From positions 6,023,565-6,087,564 of the forward strand of contig CM057841.1 of the NCBI GenBank assembly GCA_030068075.1: DNA of 64,000 nt. Reading direction: 5' to 3'. This DNA is from Paguma larvata. Lineage: Eukaryota; Chordata; Mammalia; Carnivora; Viverridae. The notes below the pieces were generated by a model. That model worked only from the letters and a program-made list of their open reading frames with translations, was not told the origin of the DNA and searched no databases. Below are positions 49,760 to 62,300 of the stretch, piece by piece (position 1 is the stretch's first letter; every line of letters begins with the position of its first letter). The position numbers and the translations under genes were made by a program.

Positions 49760-52330
49760 AAAAAAAAAACACAATTTGAGAGAAATAGCCAGCCCATAAC
49801 ATATCTAAAATGCCTGGAAAACACCAGGTAAAAATGACAGGCAAGACAAGGTCTAATCGTTGAGAGAAGACAGCTAAGACGAAAGACGCATTTACTGGGA
49901 TGTGTTTCTGGCCAACCCAAGTGTTTTACCTAAAAAAATCTTAAGTTAAATTTCTGTTATTTGTGTACCATTGCAGCATGGAAGAAGACGAAAATAAAGA
50001 AGTAGGAAAGACTTCAGTTTTAAAAATGAACATGGACAAAGTAGGTATACCTTTATTCACTGCTTCAATAGGTACATGTTAAGCATACAATGTGTGTCAA
50101 ACCTTAGTCTTGTATATGAGAAGCAGGAAGAAGAAAATACCTGGCAAAGAACCTGCCTCTAGTTAGCCAATGTTATCGTCGGGAAAGATAAACTTCAGAC
50201 AAAACAAATAGTTAAAACATGCAGTATATTTTCAGATGAGTAGGGCACAGTCAGGGATTCCACAGACAGAGAGAATTCTGTCTCCAGACTGGCTTCAGAC
50301 TATAGCTGAACATCCACTGTTCCCTGGATCTCCAGTTTGCCTCTAAGATCTTAGACTTTCCAGTCTCCACATGTTTGTGAGACAATTCCTTTAAAATCTC
50401 TCTCCCCTTCTCTCTTGTGTCTCCATTAAGCCATTATTACCGAGGAAAAAATGAATATAAAGTCTCTCTCTCTCTCTCCCTGTCTGTATATTGGTTCTGT
50501 TGCTCTGGAGAACCCAAAGAATGAATAGTCTTTGAAAACTTTCTGTGACCAGTACAAAACCGCACCCCATGTACTTCACTCTGGTCCTGGGGAACTGGGT
50601 GCACATTATTTCATCAGTAAGTTCATGTCCATAGCAAATTTCTAGGATCAGCACAAAGAAAGTGTTACTGAACTCAAGTTCGGCTGCCATCGCCTGAAGG
50701 ATGATTACTCAAGAGATGGGTTTTAATTGGAGAGGAATTTGAACTTTTTTCACGAGGCTGGCAACCTGGGGAGAAGTGGACTCTTGTCCAAAAGTCAACT
50801 CTGAGGTTTCTACCTGGCCCGGAGGTTGGTAAAGGGGTTTAGGGTAGTTACTCAGCAAAGGGAGTGCAGTGGCCTGCAACATTTCTTGGTCACGGGCAAA
50901 CTCGATGGTGCCAGTTATAAATGTTGTCTTGGTGTTTGGTAGTTGTGCGGCGGAGTCCAATTCTGGTTACATGATATGCAGGGGGACTCTGTTCTTTCTG
51001 CAAAGGAGGGCAAGATCTACAGATACCCAAAGAGAAGTCAGGAAAAACGCTTCTGTGACCTAAAAGAAAACGTTTTGCTAAAAAAAAAAAATTGCTAGGC
51101 TAATCGGAAAGCCAAGGTGGCTTCAAACAGACTTGCCGGCCTCTGTGGCCTGGGAAAGTTCTGGTTCTTCACTCCTCGAGGGTAGTGGTCTGCAAATCTC
51201 AAAGAAAGTAAATTAGCTGTTATAGACCAAGGATGTCAGGTCAGCAAGTAAGGAGTGTGTCAACTCGAAGCAAGTTAACCTTTAAGACCAGCTGGAGTGC
51301 TGTCACAAGTGTGCTTCTCACGTAGAATAGACACCTCATTGGATAAGAGAACGAACGAGTGAAAGATTACAGAGCGCAGAGGGCAGGGATAACGAAGGCA
51401 TATTGCCGTGTCAAGGTCCGAGTGTTTCTCTGGCACACATGAAAGTGCCTTCACGGCCCCTGAACATCAGCACCTGCTCTAGATCTGAGAGGATTTTTAA
51501 AGCAGCTGCCCCAGTCGTCCTTTGAGCAGTGACAACTTAGTCTGATCTGACCTCCAAACTTTAAGCCACAGAGCTGTGAGGTGGGGATTCTCCTACCACT
51601 TCCCCTGAAAATAAGATGTGCCAATTTAGTCCCTAAGTGTCCTTCTACAGAAACTGTGTCAAAAAGATAGGAGGCGTGCTTGATTTTTTTCACAAATGAC
51701 TACAGTTCTTAATGTGGGTGAGACAAGTAACCAGAACTGGTCCAGGAGTCAAAATCTTTTGTGATCTCTTTATTTACTCAAATCTTGTGGTTCTGACTCC
51801 CTCCCTTAAATGTTACATTTGATTATTACTTAAATTCATTTCATACTTTTTATTATAATTCCTCTATAATTTTCTGTTATTTGTATTTATTAATTTCACA
51901 CACACACATTCACTTTGTTCTGGTTTATGTTTTCCTTACTATTTTTTCAATACGTATACAATCTTTTTGTTTATAAAATTTTGAGATTTATGTACATATA
52001 CATACAATAACTGGTATTTCTTCTTTCTCCTACTCCACTCTCTATCTCCTATAATGCAGAAGTTAAGTTCTGTCATCAATTGCTGTGGATCCCTCCAGAA
52101 ATACTTTTTATTTGTCAGCATATATTCGCGGTAACTAATCTACAGTCCGATGGTCCCTAGAGTCTAATTCCAATTAATAATTGTTATTTAATAACTTATG
52201 GTCTATTAGTGTAAACAAGTAAAATATTATTATGGATTTGAAGTAAGTGATGCCATGATGAATCCTAATTTGAATTCTCTGGGAGGATCTCAAATTTGGA
52301 TGGTTTAGGTGTTGTGTTGTTAACTTAAAT
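49760..52330. other. Intergenic, no gene recognised
   Basis: No ORF with recognisable domain. On the minus strand around 50465-50540, TTGGGTTCTCCAGAGCAACA, AACCAATATACAGACAGG and a GA-rich run resemble the edge of a MaLR/ERVL-type LTR. The stretches 50640-51060 and 51060-51720 could be further old LTR sequence, but I cannot classify them. A CA-rich run is at 51898-51908. Confidence 0.4.
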
Positions 52331-52788
52331 GTAGCTCATAAAAATTTTTTTTAACATAAACGTGAACAGATACCTCACCAAAGAAGACTGATGGATGGCA
52401 AGCAAGCATATGAAAAGACGCTCAACATTATTTTATTATTAGGAATTGCAAAATACAACAATGAGAGATCATTAAATAACTAACAGAAATGGCCAAAATC
52501 CAGAATACTGATGATGACAAATATTGACAAGGATACGGAGCAATAGAAACTCTCATTCATTACTGGCAGAAATGCAAAATGGTATGGCCACTTTGGAAGA
52601 TGATTTGGTGGTTTCTTACAAAACTAATCATACTCTTATCATACAACCTGGCATTGTGCTCCTTGGTATTTCTCCAAAGCAGCTGAAAATGTATGTCCAC
52701 ATGAAAACCTGAAGATAGACATTTTTTTTTAGCTGTTTTATCCAAAACTAGGAAGCAACCAAGGTGTCCTTCAAGAGGTGAATGGATA

Positions 52789-53009
52789 GGGGCGCCTGGG
52801 TGGCTCAGTCAGTTGAGCGTCCGACTTCGGCTCAGGTCATGATCTCGCGGTCCGTGGGTTCGAGCCCCGCGTTGGGCTCTGTGCTGACAGCTCAGAGCCT
52901 GGAGCCTGCTTCGGAGTCTGTCTCCCTCTCTCTCTGCCCCTCCCCCACTCATGCTCGGTCTCTCTCTCGGTCTCAAAAATAAATAAAAAAATTATTAAAA
53001 AAAGAAAAA
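52789..53009 (+). mobile_element. Feline SINE, near-consensus
   Basis: Target-site duplication of sixteen bases, AAGAGGTGAATGGATA, perfect at 52773-52788 and 53010-53025. Intact A and B box regions; one of the youngest copies here. Confidence 0.95.
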
Positions 53010-53091
53010 AAGAGGTGAATGGATAAACTGTGGTCTATCCAGACAATGGGATATTACTCAGCACTAAAAAGAAGTCATCAAGGGGTGCCTG

Positions 53092-53309
53092 GATGATCAG
53101 TTGGATAAGCATCAGATTCTTGACTTCGGTTCAAGTCATGATCTCATGATTTGTGAGACTGGGCCCCACATCAGACTCTGCGTGGACAGCATGGGGTCTG
53201 TTTGGGATTCTCTCTCCCTCTTTCTGCCCCTCCCCTGCTCATGCACATGTGCTCTCTCTCACTCTCTCGCCTCAAAATAAATATTTTTTAAAAATTATTA
53301 AAAAATAAA
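53092..53309 (+). mobile_element. Feline SINE
   Basis: Diverged head (GGGGTGCCTGGATGATCAGT), inserted in the same L1 as the preceding SINE. Confidence 0.84.
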
Positions 53310-53699
53310 AAGACATTAACAAGTCATGAAAAGGCATAGAGGAAACCTATATGCGTATCACTAAGTGAAAGAAACCAATCTGAAAAGGGTACATACTGTA
53401 GGACTGCAAGTATATGACGTTCTGGAAAAGGTCGAACTATGGAGATAGTAAAAATCCACAGAATGCACAACACCAAGAGTGAACCCCAATGTTAACTGTG
53501 GACTTTAAGTAAAAATGATGTGTCAGCGCAGATTCACAGATTGTTAACAAATATACCACTCTGATGTGGGATATTGACAACACGGAAGTGTGTGCTTTTG
53601 TGGGGGGAGGGTGTATACGGGAAACCTCTGTAGCTTCCACTCAATTTTGCTGTGACCCTAAAACTGCCCTAAAATCATAAAGTCTAGTTAAAAAAAATA

Positions 53700-55060
53700 A
53701 TCTGAATTTGATGACATGTTTAACAAGTTAAAAATTGATCATAAATACAAAATAACAGCCAACTTAGTTGGGTCTTCTCTTCTCCAGCATGCAAGTTCTA
53801 CCCACATGGCTGACTTTACTCCTTTCGCTGACCTCTCCTCCCAAAGTGGAAAGCATATAAATTATTGATTCTTGCTTAGGAAAAATGATGAGAAACAGAG
53901 TTATAGAGACTTCAATGTAATACTCTCAAAACTGAAGGCTAAATAATGTAATATAAGGATGAATGGTACCCTAGAAAATAATCATTTTAGCAAAAAGAGA
54001 AAAAATATTTTTATCTGTATTTGTTAATTAATGAAATAATGACATTTTAACAATAACTTTAAATTTTCTGATATCTACAAAAGAGAAAGGGTTAATAAAA
54101 TGAACCATGTGAACCCACAACATAGTTTCACAAGACCTATCCACTGCCAAACTCATTTCATTTATAAACCCACCCAACGTCCCTCCAAAGCCAATGCGTG
54201 TTAAGGATAATTTAAGAAGCCATATAATTGTGCCTCTAAACACTTCTGTGAATATTTATCAAAGAATGTTTTTTATAAAAGAATATTTTATAAAACATAC
54301 AGTATTTTTATTACATGTAAATTAAATAATAGTTGCTTAAAGTCATCAAATACCAAGTCAGTATTCAAATTCTGATGTGATTAAATATTTAGAACTGTTT
54401 GTTGGAATCAGCATTCAAATATTTTTCTGACCATTGTATCATATTTATATGTTCTCTAGATTTTATTATATTCTACAGATATCCTATCCCTTTTATCTTA
54501 ACATATTACATTTTATGAAAAGGTTCCTATATCTTATAGAATTTCACATATATTAATTTGGCTTACTGCTTACTCATAATATATTTTAATATAATCCTCA
54601 ATGCCCCGTTGCTCCTTTAAAGAGTCACTTAAAAGGACTCTTGGTGGGATCAAAGTTAGATTTGGTACTTGGGTAGAATTATTCATATGGAGTCATTGCC
54701 ATTCATATGGAGCTACTTTTCTCTATATGACATTCCAAAAAACATAATATCTCCTTATCTCTATTTTTGTCAAGTCAACATAAATATATTCAGTAGGTTC
54801 TTATAGTATCAGCCAATCAGCTCACAATGACGCTCAAGAGAAACATAAAAATAAATTTTCCTCCATTCTTAGAAAAATAAAGCTACCTGCACAAAATATT
54901 CTTCCTCTCCTTTTTCATCTAACAGTATGTTCTGGAGCTGTAGCAGTTGAAAGAACTTCCTCCACAGCTAATGCTCCATTTTGGTATGTGTCATGATTTA
55001 TTCAATCATCCGTTGACAGACATCAGATTAGTTTCAATCTTTGTTAGTATAAAAAAAAAA
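53700..55060. other. AT-rich intergenic, nothing recognised
   Basis: No gene or clear repeat. Around 54900-55060 the words ATCATCCGTTGACAGACATC and AGTTTCAATCTTTGTTAGTA resemble an L1 read from the opposite strand, but this is weak. Confidence 0.4.
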
Positions 55061-55069
55061 TACCCTCCA

Positions 55070-55290
55070 GGGGCATGGGTGACTCAGTCAGTTAAGCATC
55101 CGACTCTGGATTCCAGCTCAGGTTGTGATCATGGTTCATGAGATCGAGTCCTGTATGGGGCTATGCACTGACGGCACGGAGCCTGTTTGGGATTCTCTCT
55201 CTCCTTTTCCCTCTGCCCCTCCTGCATGCACTTTCTCTCTCCCTTCCTCTCTCTCTTTCAAAATAAATAAACATGAAAATTAAAAACAAA
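55070..55290 (+). mobile_element. Feline SINE
   Basis: Head GGGCATGGGTGACTCAGTCA, CT-rich body and AAATAAATAAACATG tail. Confidence 0.84.
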
Positions 55291-55404
55291 AACAAAAACT
55301 AAATTTATGTGTATGAAAGACCTGATGTTAATGTTTATGTTATTATATTGAGTTGGAAAAGTCAGTAATGTGAAAATCACTTCTGAGTGTAATGATAATA
55401 AGCC

Positions 55405-55505
55405 TTATTTATTTACTTAGGAAGGAAGCTCTATACCCAATGTGGGTCTCAAACTCACAACCCTGAGATCAAGAGTCACATGCTCCACTAACTGCCAGGG
55501 GCCCC
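55405..55505 (-). mobile_element. Short CAN-SINE, minus strand
   Basis: Reverse short form: GTGGGTCTCAAACTCACAAC, GATCAAGAGTCACATGCTCC. Confidence 0.78.
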
Positions 55506-55784
55506 AATCCAATTTTATTTTAAAGTTTGCATATTTCTCTGATTCAAGAAAAATCGAACCCCCAAGTCCTCTAAATTGATAAAATGGTTTCTACTAAAAT
55601 TTGGATACTATCTTCCTCAACCATACTGGATGTGGGATCCTTGGAGATGCTTTACTTATATTATCTTTATAATTTTACTTTGCTCACAGCACAGAAGGTG
55701 CTATTGACAGACTTGAATTTCAACCAACTTATCTTTAAACTCAATAAAGCTACTCTCTAATAAGATTTCTCAGTCAATGGCAGC

Positions 55785-56545
55785 TTTTGGATGGAAATAT
55801 TTTCTGGAATGATGTTGGATATTAACTTGTCTTTATTTTCACAGAAGGGGCAGAAGGTTTTTCTCAGAATTACCTGCTTTCTGAGTGGCTTTCAGAACGT
55901 TAAGCTTTGCCACAATACTCTGTAGTGGAGAGAGCTTAGAAAGGTGTCCCCAAAGTATCACTGGTTTCTTCTCCTGCAGCCTACATCTCCATTAAATAAC
56001 TTTACTGCTATGAAAGTAAATGGCCCCAAAATAAACAAAAACTACTAAAACAGTATATAGTGGTATTCAATGGATATTCCAGAAATACCGTCTCACTGCA
56101 CGTATGCATGTTGTCCTCCACTGGCACGTGCTCTGGCCTCATCTAGCAAGTAGCTCCATGTCCTTGTCCTGCTCAGGCGCAAGTAACAAACCTACCACAT
56201 TCACAGCCATGGCCTTTCCCCCAGACCTTCCTGTGAAACCAAAGCCCTGAGCTCTATTCTCATCTCAGTGAGACAAGAGCCAGATCTCATCCTGATGAAT
56301 ATGTCAGTCGCCTTTTACATTCTTCTACTTTATCTTTTTGAGTAACCCTGATTATGAACCTACAACATGGTCTGATGAACACCTGTATGCTGGTCTCCTC
56401 AGGCTCCCTGACATTCATACCTTCATGTTCTTTGACAGGGACATGTGGGTCTCTCAGTCCTGCTTTTCCTGCTGGGCAAGAAAAATAATTGTTCCAAGTA
56501 CAGTCTCTAGGCTTTAAGTTCCCTCTAGAACACATCACTATTTAC
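55785..56545 (-). repeat. Three-copy unclassified repeat, inverted copy 3
   Basis: Reverse-complement homologue of 28168-28912 and 47430-48155. On the minus strand it reads through CTTGCCCAGCAGGAAAAGC, GGGAGCCTGAGGAGACC, GGACAACATGCATACGTG, CAAAGCTTAACGTTCTGAAA, and CTGCCCCTTCTGTGAAAATA. It sits where the gene C KRAB and finger exons would be expected. Confidence 0.6.
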
Positions 56546-56673
56546 CTAATCAACTGTACATATTTGTAAGTTCACATGTCATGTCATTTCGTCTTCCAGG
56601 ATGTTTTGATTCAAAATTCAGTAACGCTGATAGTAAATTTGCTTCAACTTGCTTATAGGGTACACAACTATAA

Positions 56674-56694
56674 GCTACATCTTCAAAGGTTACA
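56674..56694 (-). pseudogene. Gene C KRAB exon remnant
   Basis: Only the first 21 bases of a KRAB-A exon survive, matching (G)TGTGACCTTTGAGGATGT of genes A and B, that is VTFEDVA. The acceptor GGGGCAG is present, but two bases after it are missing relative to gene B, so the phase from exon 1 is broken and a TGA follows at once. After these bases, homology to the KRAB exon stops. The sequence upstream of the acceptor (intron 1) is still homologous to A and B. Confidence 0.75.
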
Positions 56695-58648
56695 CTGCCC
56701 CGCATGATGACAGATGAAACCACAGTCTACTTTTGAGAAGCTACAATCCCTTCCCCCACACATTTCTCTATGACCATCCAACTCTCAAGCCTCCCAACTT
56801 AGAGGAGAAATCAGGCCCTGGTACCACTGGGGTTGTTGTCTCCTCACCGTCCCATCGGCCACTGGGTTCAATCACCAGCAATAAGAGATAGGTGGACAAA
56901 TACATATCTAAGCCGTGGGCCTGGCATACAGGGATCCACAACCTCCTGACAAGCAATGCCCTTGGTATGGTCATTGTCACATAATTAGCAATGCAGGGCC
57001 CGGGGACCATCTGACATGCTCCCTCTCCAAGCCCACATCATTCTTTAGACTGCACATCCCTCGGTCCCCATAACCCACAGCCAAATTACTGCAGCTGCCA
57101 CCACGTCACTGTCCCACTCCATAAGAAGCTCCCTGACCTGCCCAGAAGTTACCTATATTTAAACTGCTTCCTCCTAACCCTACCCTTAGAATATGGTGAT
57201 GGCCAAACACATAAAACTTGAGACTAGACAGATGCAACTGACAGCACTTTATCACAAATTTACCCTCGGAGAACAGAGGATACCACTTACCAATAAGGCC
57301 CACATGGGGGCTGCATCCTGGAAAAGAGTGAAAAAAACAGGGGCTGCGAGATGCTATCCTTGTAGGATGAAAAGGTTGGAAGCCCTCTGAATGCCATAAA
57401 AGGATGCTGACTGGCTTGTCTGAATAAGTCTGTGGGCTGGTAGGGGACTGAAACCTGCTACAAAGAGATGAGCAGGAACCGTGCCCTGGTCCCTTTATGA
57501 AAACGGTGTTAGGCTAGGAGATATTATCCCACGAAGCAATGTGGGAAGGAGAATTTACACTCAGGCCATCTGAGAGCACTCAGCACACATCAAGGAAGCA
57601 TATGATACAGGGTTTAGGTCTTATGCCACAATTTGGCACACAACACCCACAATACATGTGGCAAATTCAAACAGGATCCCATAAGACCACTGACCTCATA
57701 TGGGTCCCAACAGCAATGTTATTCCAAATCATTTTATGAAGGCCTCATCCTGCAGGTCTGATCCTTGCCTCAGACTTAGAAACACAGAACCATGGGCAGA
57801 TCTCACGTATCCATAGACCTATCCTATTTCCTTGATGCACTTGCTATTACCTCAGCAAATACAAATTTTCTCTGTCCCCCTAACCTTCAAGACCAATCCC
57901 ATTGATTCCCCATCCCAGGCCTAGTGATTCTCACAGGTGACCCTATTTTTCCTGACCAGGCTGAATGAAACACACCAGGCCCCACCAAAGTCCTCACGAA
58001 ATCTTGCTAAGTCTAAAAAGTGGCTAATAAATACCAGTTCTGACCGGGGCGTCATCTTTCGTCCATTACCCCTCATCTCTGCATCCACTGCAAATCCACT
58101 CTTCACTTGGAAGCTTTGGCCATCTACCAGACCATTCTGTCTGATACATCAAACCTTCACATCCACTTACCTGCATTTGTGCAGCCCGAGACCATCACCC
58201 AGGTATCCAAGAAGAGACCCAGTCCTGGTCCTCACCCTCCACACCTGGCCCCCAAATAGTTTTGCCATCACAACCTCAAGTTTGCTTAAATATGACCCAC
58301 CACTCACTCACTCACCACACCACCTCACTCCACACTATAGTTTCCACATTTTGGATGTTTCTAACCTGAATCCCTTCCCAAATTTTCTGACCTGTAAGCT
58401 GTTCATTTGATGCCTCCAGTCAGTGATTTTTCAAACACTTCAGACTCTTAACATGGTCAAAACAAAGCTCCAGATATCCTCATGAATACCACCTTGCTCA
58501 TTTGTGCCACTAGCTAGATCCCAAGACCCGACCTTTACTTCTCACCTGTCTGTAACCACCGACCTTTGTCCCACATTTTTCTTAGGCTCTTCTTTCCAGC
58601 TTATCTCATAATTCAGGCCAGAGACCCAAGAGGCATAGCATCCCATGA

Positions 58649-59110
58649 TGGAAACTAAAACTACCCATCAAGCAATCACGACTGCCTGGAGGAAGAGCTC
58701 TTGCGGCCCAGACCAGTTGGAGCTTAACCCCCGACTTGCGCCTGTGCAGATGGATTATGGAGTGACCAAGAGCTACCTTTACCTCATTACAAAACTAAAA
58801 ATCACGCCCAGAGGTGGAGGCTTAACTGCAAACGAAACACCCAATGTATGAAGAAGCATATTCTGTCAACTGTGCCTGCGCGCCCAATTCCTTGTATTTC
58901 CCCACCCCTACATGCTTACATGTCACTTCTTTTCCACCCTGGGTCCTTTAAAATTCCCATTTTTTGGAGAGCCAGCCTAACACCTTTGTTGTGACTGTGT
59001 CTCCCTTCAGTTACAGCTGTTGCCCAAATAAAGGCTTGTCTGTATTTTTTAATTGTGGGTCCAGGCTCATTTCCACTGTCACTGGGTCCAAAGACTGGAG
59101 TCTGGTAACA
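58649..59110 (+). mobile_element. Solo LTR in L2, gene C intron 1 (candidate)
   Basis: About 460 bases beginning TGGAAACTAAAAC and ending GGTAACA, absent from the same L2 in genes A and B. CATGA precedes it and CATTGA follows, an imperfect duplication of the L2 target. It contains a polyadenylation-type CCCAAATAAAGGCTTGTCTG near 59025, followed by a U5-like region. Exact ends uncertain; no internal viral sequence. Confidence 0.65.
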
Positions 59111-59840
59111 CATTGATGCAGCTTCTATTCCTACAGCTGCTAAAACCAAAATCTCTGAGGTCAGCACTGATTATCTCTTTCATTTTCTCCCTGTCCACAT
59201 CAGAAAGTCAAGTTGCCCCTTTTAAAAACACACAGACAGGGGTACCAGGGTGGCTCAGTCTGTCAAGTGACCAACTTTGGCTTAGGTCATGATCTCACAC
59301 TTCCTGAGTTCAAGCCCAGCATCAGGCTCTGTGCTGACAGCTCAGAGCGTGGCGCCTCCTTCTGATTCTGTATCTCCCTCTCTCTCTGTCCCTCCCCCAC
59401 TCATGCTCTGTCTCTCTTTCTCTCTCCTTCAAAAATAAAACACTAAAAAAAAAATTTTTTTTTAACACACAGCCAGAATACAATCATTTTCCAAGCAACA
59501 ACCCTGGTCCATTACCCCTCACCTGGACAGCAGTAACCACCACAACGATTGTCCTTCTTGCTCTCTCAAGCCCATAGTCTGTTTTCCACTCTGAAGCCAG
59601 ATGAAGCCTTCTAAGACCTTGGTAACATCATCTCCTGCCTGTGATCGAAACCTCTCTTACTTCTAGAACACACACCAAACATCTCGGGCAGGCACTCTTA
59701 TGACACCTATACACTTGCTATTCATTCCCTACTTGAAAGACCTGTGGGTTTTGAACATTCCTGACTTCAGTTTTACCTCTAGGCACTGGCACATCTTGGT
59801 ACTCGGTCCTGGGTTAACCTTCCACACCTGTTTACAATGG
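59110..59840 (+). mobile_element. L2 fragment in gene C intron 1
   Basis: Right part of the shared LINE2 piece (ATTGATGCAGCTTCTATTCC, GCTAAAACCAAAATCTCTGAG, GGACAGCAGTAACCACC), split from its left part by the LTR and interrupted by a SINE. Confidence 0.6.
59238..59462 (+). mobile_element. Feline SINE in L2
   Basis: Head GGGGTACCAGGGTGGCTCAG. Flanks AACACACAGACAG and AACACACAGCCAG are the target-site duplication. Confidence 0.88.
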
Positions 59841-60099
59841 TTGCCAGAAAACCATTATCTGCATAATAACCTCTGACATGGACTTAAGACTCCGGCCAGT
59901 TGACCTCAGGCTGGCTTCTATTCTTTGTGCCTGAGTACTCAGTTTTGCCATTAACCAGGTGTGACCTTCAACAAAGACTCAACCTCCCAGGATCTCAAGG
60001 TCTTCATTACCCTTCAAGCCCCACGGAGATCGTGTCCCTCTTGTGGCCAGAACTCTCCTTGACGTCTAGAGTCCTCATACGAAGGGACGACCCTCTAGC

Positions 60100-60725
60100 C
60101 CGCCAGTCCTCCCCTCCCCGTGACCCCGCCGCGCACCCTGTCTCCCCCGAGGGCAGAAGGTGGACCCCACACCTCCGAATCCTCCCGCCTTGGGCCCCCC
60201 CATCCAGCCCCTGCATCGGCCGGCCCCTCTCCTGCAGCCCGCTCCCGCACCCCCTCACGCCGGCGGTCAGACACGGGGCCCCCGCCCGGGAACTGGGCCG
60301 CGCTGGGGCCTCGAGGGTCTGGGTGCCGGGAGAGCGCAGAGGCCGCGCATTTACCTGAGCCGGGCCCCTGGGCACAGCCGCCGCCATCGGACTCTGTGGG
60401 CGGAGTGAAAGGATGACAGCTGAGCGAACAGGGTGGTCGCAGTCACAGAGGTCTTGAAGCCGATCTCGCTGGCGACGAGGTTCCCGACCCCAGACTCGCC
60501 TCCCTACAGCGGGTACAAAGCCTCCTTTCGCGCGCTGCCAGGCCCTCCTGAACGTCTCACAACGCGAAGAATCCTGCCAACAGCCAAAACGATGGCCACG
60601 GACTGGACGTCGGAAGTCCCGCCCCAACCCTTTGTGCTCAAACGGAAATACCTCTTTTCTAAGCCTTCATTGGCTCAGCGGTGCTGTCTTCAACGCTGGG
60701 CGTTCTGGGAAATTTAGATCCCACA
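60100..60725 (-). promoter_or_regulatory. Gene C CpG-rich promoter, orphan
   Basis: CpG-rich segment around exon 1 with the same module as A and B: GGAAGTCCCGCCCC at 60612-60625, CCAAT on the minus strand at about 60669-60674, and a ZNF143/THAP11-like CTAAATTTCCCAGAACGCC at about 60701-60718 (slightly decayed). No intact downstream coding exons follow within the gene C unit. Confidence 0.72.
60355..60387 (-). pseudogene. Gene C exon 1 (MAAAVPRGPAQ), no intact downstream exons
   Basis: Eleven codons with start codon in GATGGCGGC context and an intact donor (CAG then GTAAAT). The reading frame is fine, but its own KRAB exon is reduced to a fragment and no finger exon is found between here and gene B. 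It could still be a live first exon if it splices to gene B exon 2 at 42092, which would be in phase. That is inference. Confidence 0.8.
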
Positions 60726-60929
60726 GATTCCCAAGGCCTAGGAAAGGGGATCCTCTTGACTCCAGGAGAAAAGGCCAAGATTTACCGATAAGCGCCCTGG
60801 GAAATGGAAGGCCCCTGTTCAAGGGCCGAGGCTCGACTGCCCTTTTTTAAGGAGGCCATATGCGGATATCTGGAGACTAATCACCCAGGTGTCCAGTCCA
60901 TGAATTAGAATAACAAATCTTTACCAAAA

Positions 60930-61650
60930 GGCCAAGGGCAGCAATGCAAATTTGCCCAACACTGAGGTGCCATATTCTCCCGTACGCTTAGAGAGTTCCC
61001 TTAGAGGCACACAGAGTTTGGAACTCTACAAAAATTGTAATGCTTGCAAAGCCCAAATCTCTTATATACCACTGTATAGAAGCTAGAAACCCCAAATTTA
61101 GAAAGTATTTAAACAATAAGGCCTTTCTTATGGTACAAACCAAAGCAATATGTGATAGGCAGTCCCCCGGTTGTAGACTTGGGAGTGGGAAAATTTCATC
61201 ATAAGTATCACGTGAGACAAACGTGCCTGAAAAAGGTAGCTTCTTGGCAAGCTGCCAGTAGAATTCATTTGGTTTCCTCTGGGCCAACAGTAGATGAGGT
61301 CCATGCCAACTAGACAGAGAGAAGGGGATAAGGACCTCCTAAGGGCTCAGGCTACTCCTGCTTTGCTCCAATACATGGCAGAACAGATGCCTGCTTCCCT
61401 GAGGGGAACGTGTCAGGTGGTTGAGATAAAGTGGTTTGGCCACAGAAATTGGCAGTGAGATGAGTCTGGAAAGAACCCTGGGCTGGTTAGAAAGTGCAAC
61501 ATAGCCATGCATGCTTCCCACATAAATGAAATTTATGGGGAATCTTCCCTCTATGGAGGTGTAGATGTATGAGATTCAAATCAGGCAGATGGCTACTCAC
61601 AGAGGCTTTGATCCATTTATGTTATACTGAACAAGTAAATTTCACATTTC
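60930..61650 (-). other. 3' UTR of gene D pseudogene
   Basis: Aligns with the 3' UTRs of A (about 2700-3700) and B (about 34840-35560), for example GCAATGCAAATTTGCC, AAACCAAAGCAATATGTGAT and GCAAGCTGCCAGTAGAATTC. It lies only about 0.5 kb from the gene C exon 1, so the C and D units abut. Confidence 0.65.
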
Positions 61651-62300
61651 CTCCACAATTATGGTCTTTCTCCAGTGTGAACTCTCCATTGATAATTGAA
61701 GGTGAGGCTATAACCAAAAGATGTCCTATATTCACTGTACTCTAAGGATTTTCTCTAGTGTAAATACCCTGATTCTGAGCAAGTGGGTCTGTGTAGCTGA
61801 AGGCTCTCTTGCATTCTTCCCAGTTGTAATGACTTTTTCTACCAACCCACACTTGATAGTTTTGTTTGCCCTTTCCCTGATATAAGTGCCCTACTTATAA
61901 AAATAGTTTGAGATGGCCAGGCAGTCCTTCCTAACTTCCTCACAGGAAAAGGGCTTCCTTAACACATGGAACTTGCAGCTCTTTACGCACAAGGCCCTTT
62001 CCATGTTGCTTCTGAAATTTTTCACCAAAATGCTGCTCCTGGTGACACTAAGGGTTTGCACTAAAATAAAATTGTTTGGTACATGCTGTTCTCTTGTAAA
62101 CAGTTTCTGTCCAAGATGTTTTCCATGGTGCTTAGACAACTGTAAAATGTGTTTCAAGATAGGGATACACATATCACTATCTATAGGGATACACATATCA
62201 CTGGGTGAAGGGACCTGCCTTGGGAATCCTGATATGTGCTACTCCTAAGAAACACTCTGTTCATAAGGTACCTCTTGGTTCTCTGTTCTGCACCAGTAAC
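61650..62300 (-). pseudogene. Gene D exon 3: finger exon collapsed
   Basis: Relic of the long last exon. The acceptor is TTTAAG before GTTACTGG. The beginning reads GYWCRTENQEVPYEQSVS and then a TAG, created by one missing base relative to gene A (QSVSVG). The spacer continues out of frame (KHHGKHLGQKLF, RKPFSCEEVRKDCLA). Near the end only one decayed finger remains (EYSEYRTSF...[11 protein letters not shown]) in which both Cys are replaced. About 650 bases remain of the 2.3-2.8 kb seen in A and B, so the finger array was lost. A 20-base word, ATAGGGATACACATATCACT, occurs twice at about 62158-62202. Confidence 0.88.

Larger units (their letters stand above)
52340..53690 (+). mobile_element. 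L1 3' end with two SINE insertions
   Basis: L1 late ORF2/3' end in plus orientation (GAACAGATACCTCACCAAAG, ATGGTATGGCCACTTTGGAA, GGATATTACTCAGCACTAAA, and a 3' end near ACTGCCCTAAAATCATAAAG). Interrupted by SINEs at 52789-53009 and 53092-53309. Confidence 0.75.
56695..60354 (-). other. Gene C intron 1
   Basis: Homologous to intron 1 of A and B at 56700-57150, 57800-58420 and 59110-59870. Unit-specific insertions: an unclassified piece at about 57190-57780, a probable solo LTR at 58649-59110, and a SINE at 59238-59462. L2 sequence is present around the LTR. Confidence 0.6.

Noticed and set aside
56287..56538. 83-residue minus ORF as a gene C exon
   Set aside because: It lies in the inverted copy of the three-copy repeat; the homologous frames at 28.2 and 47.5 kb are broken.
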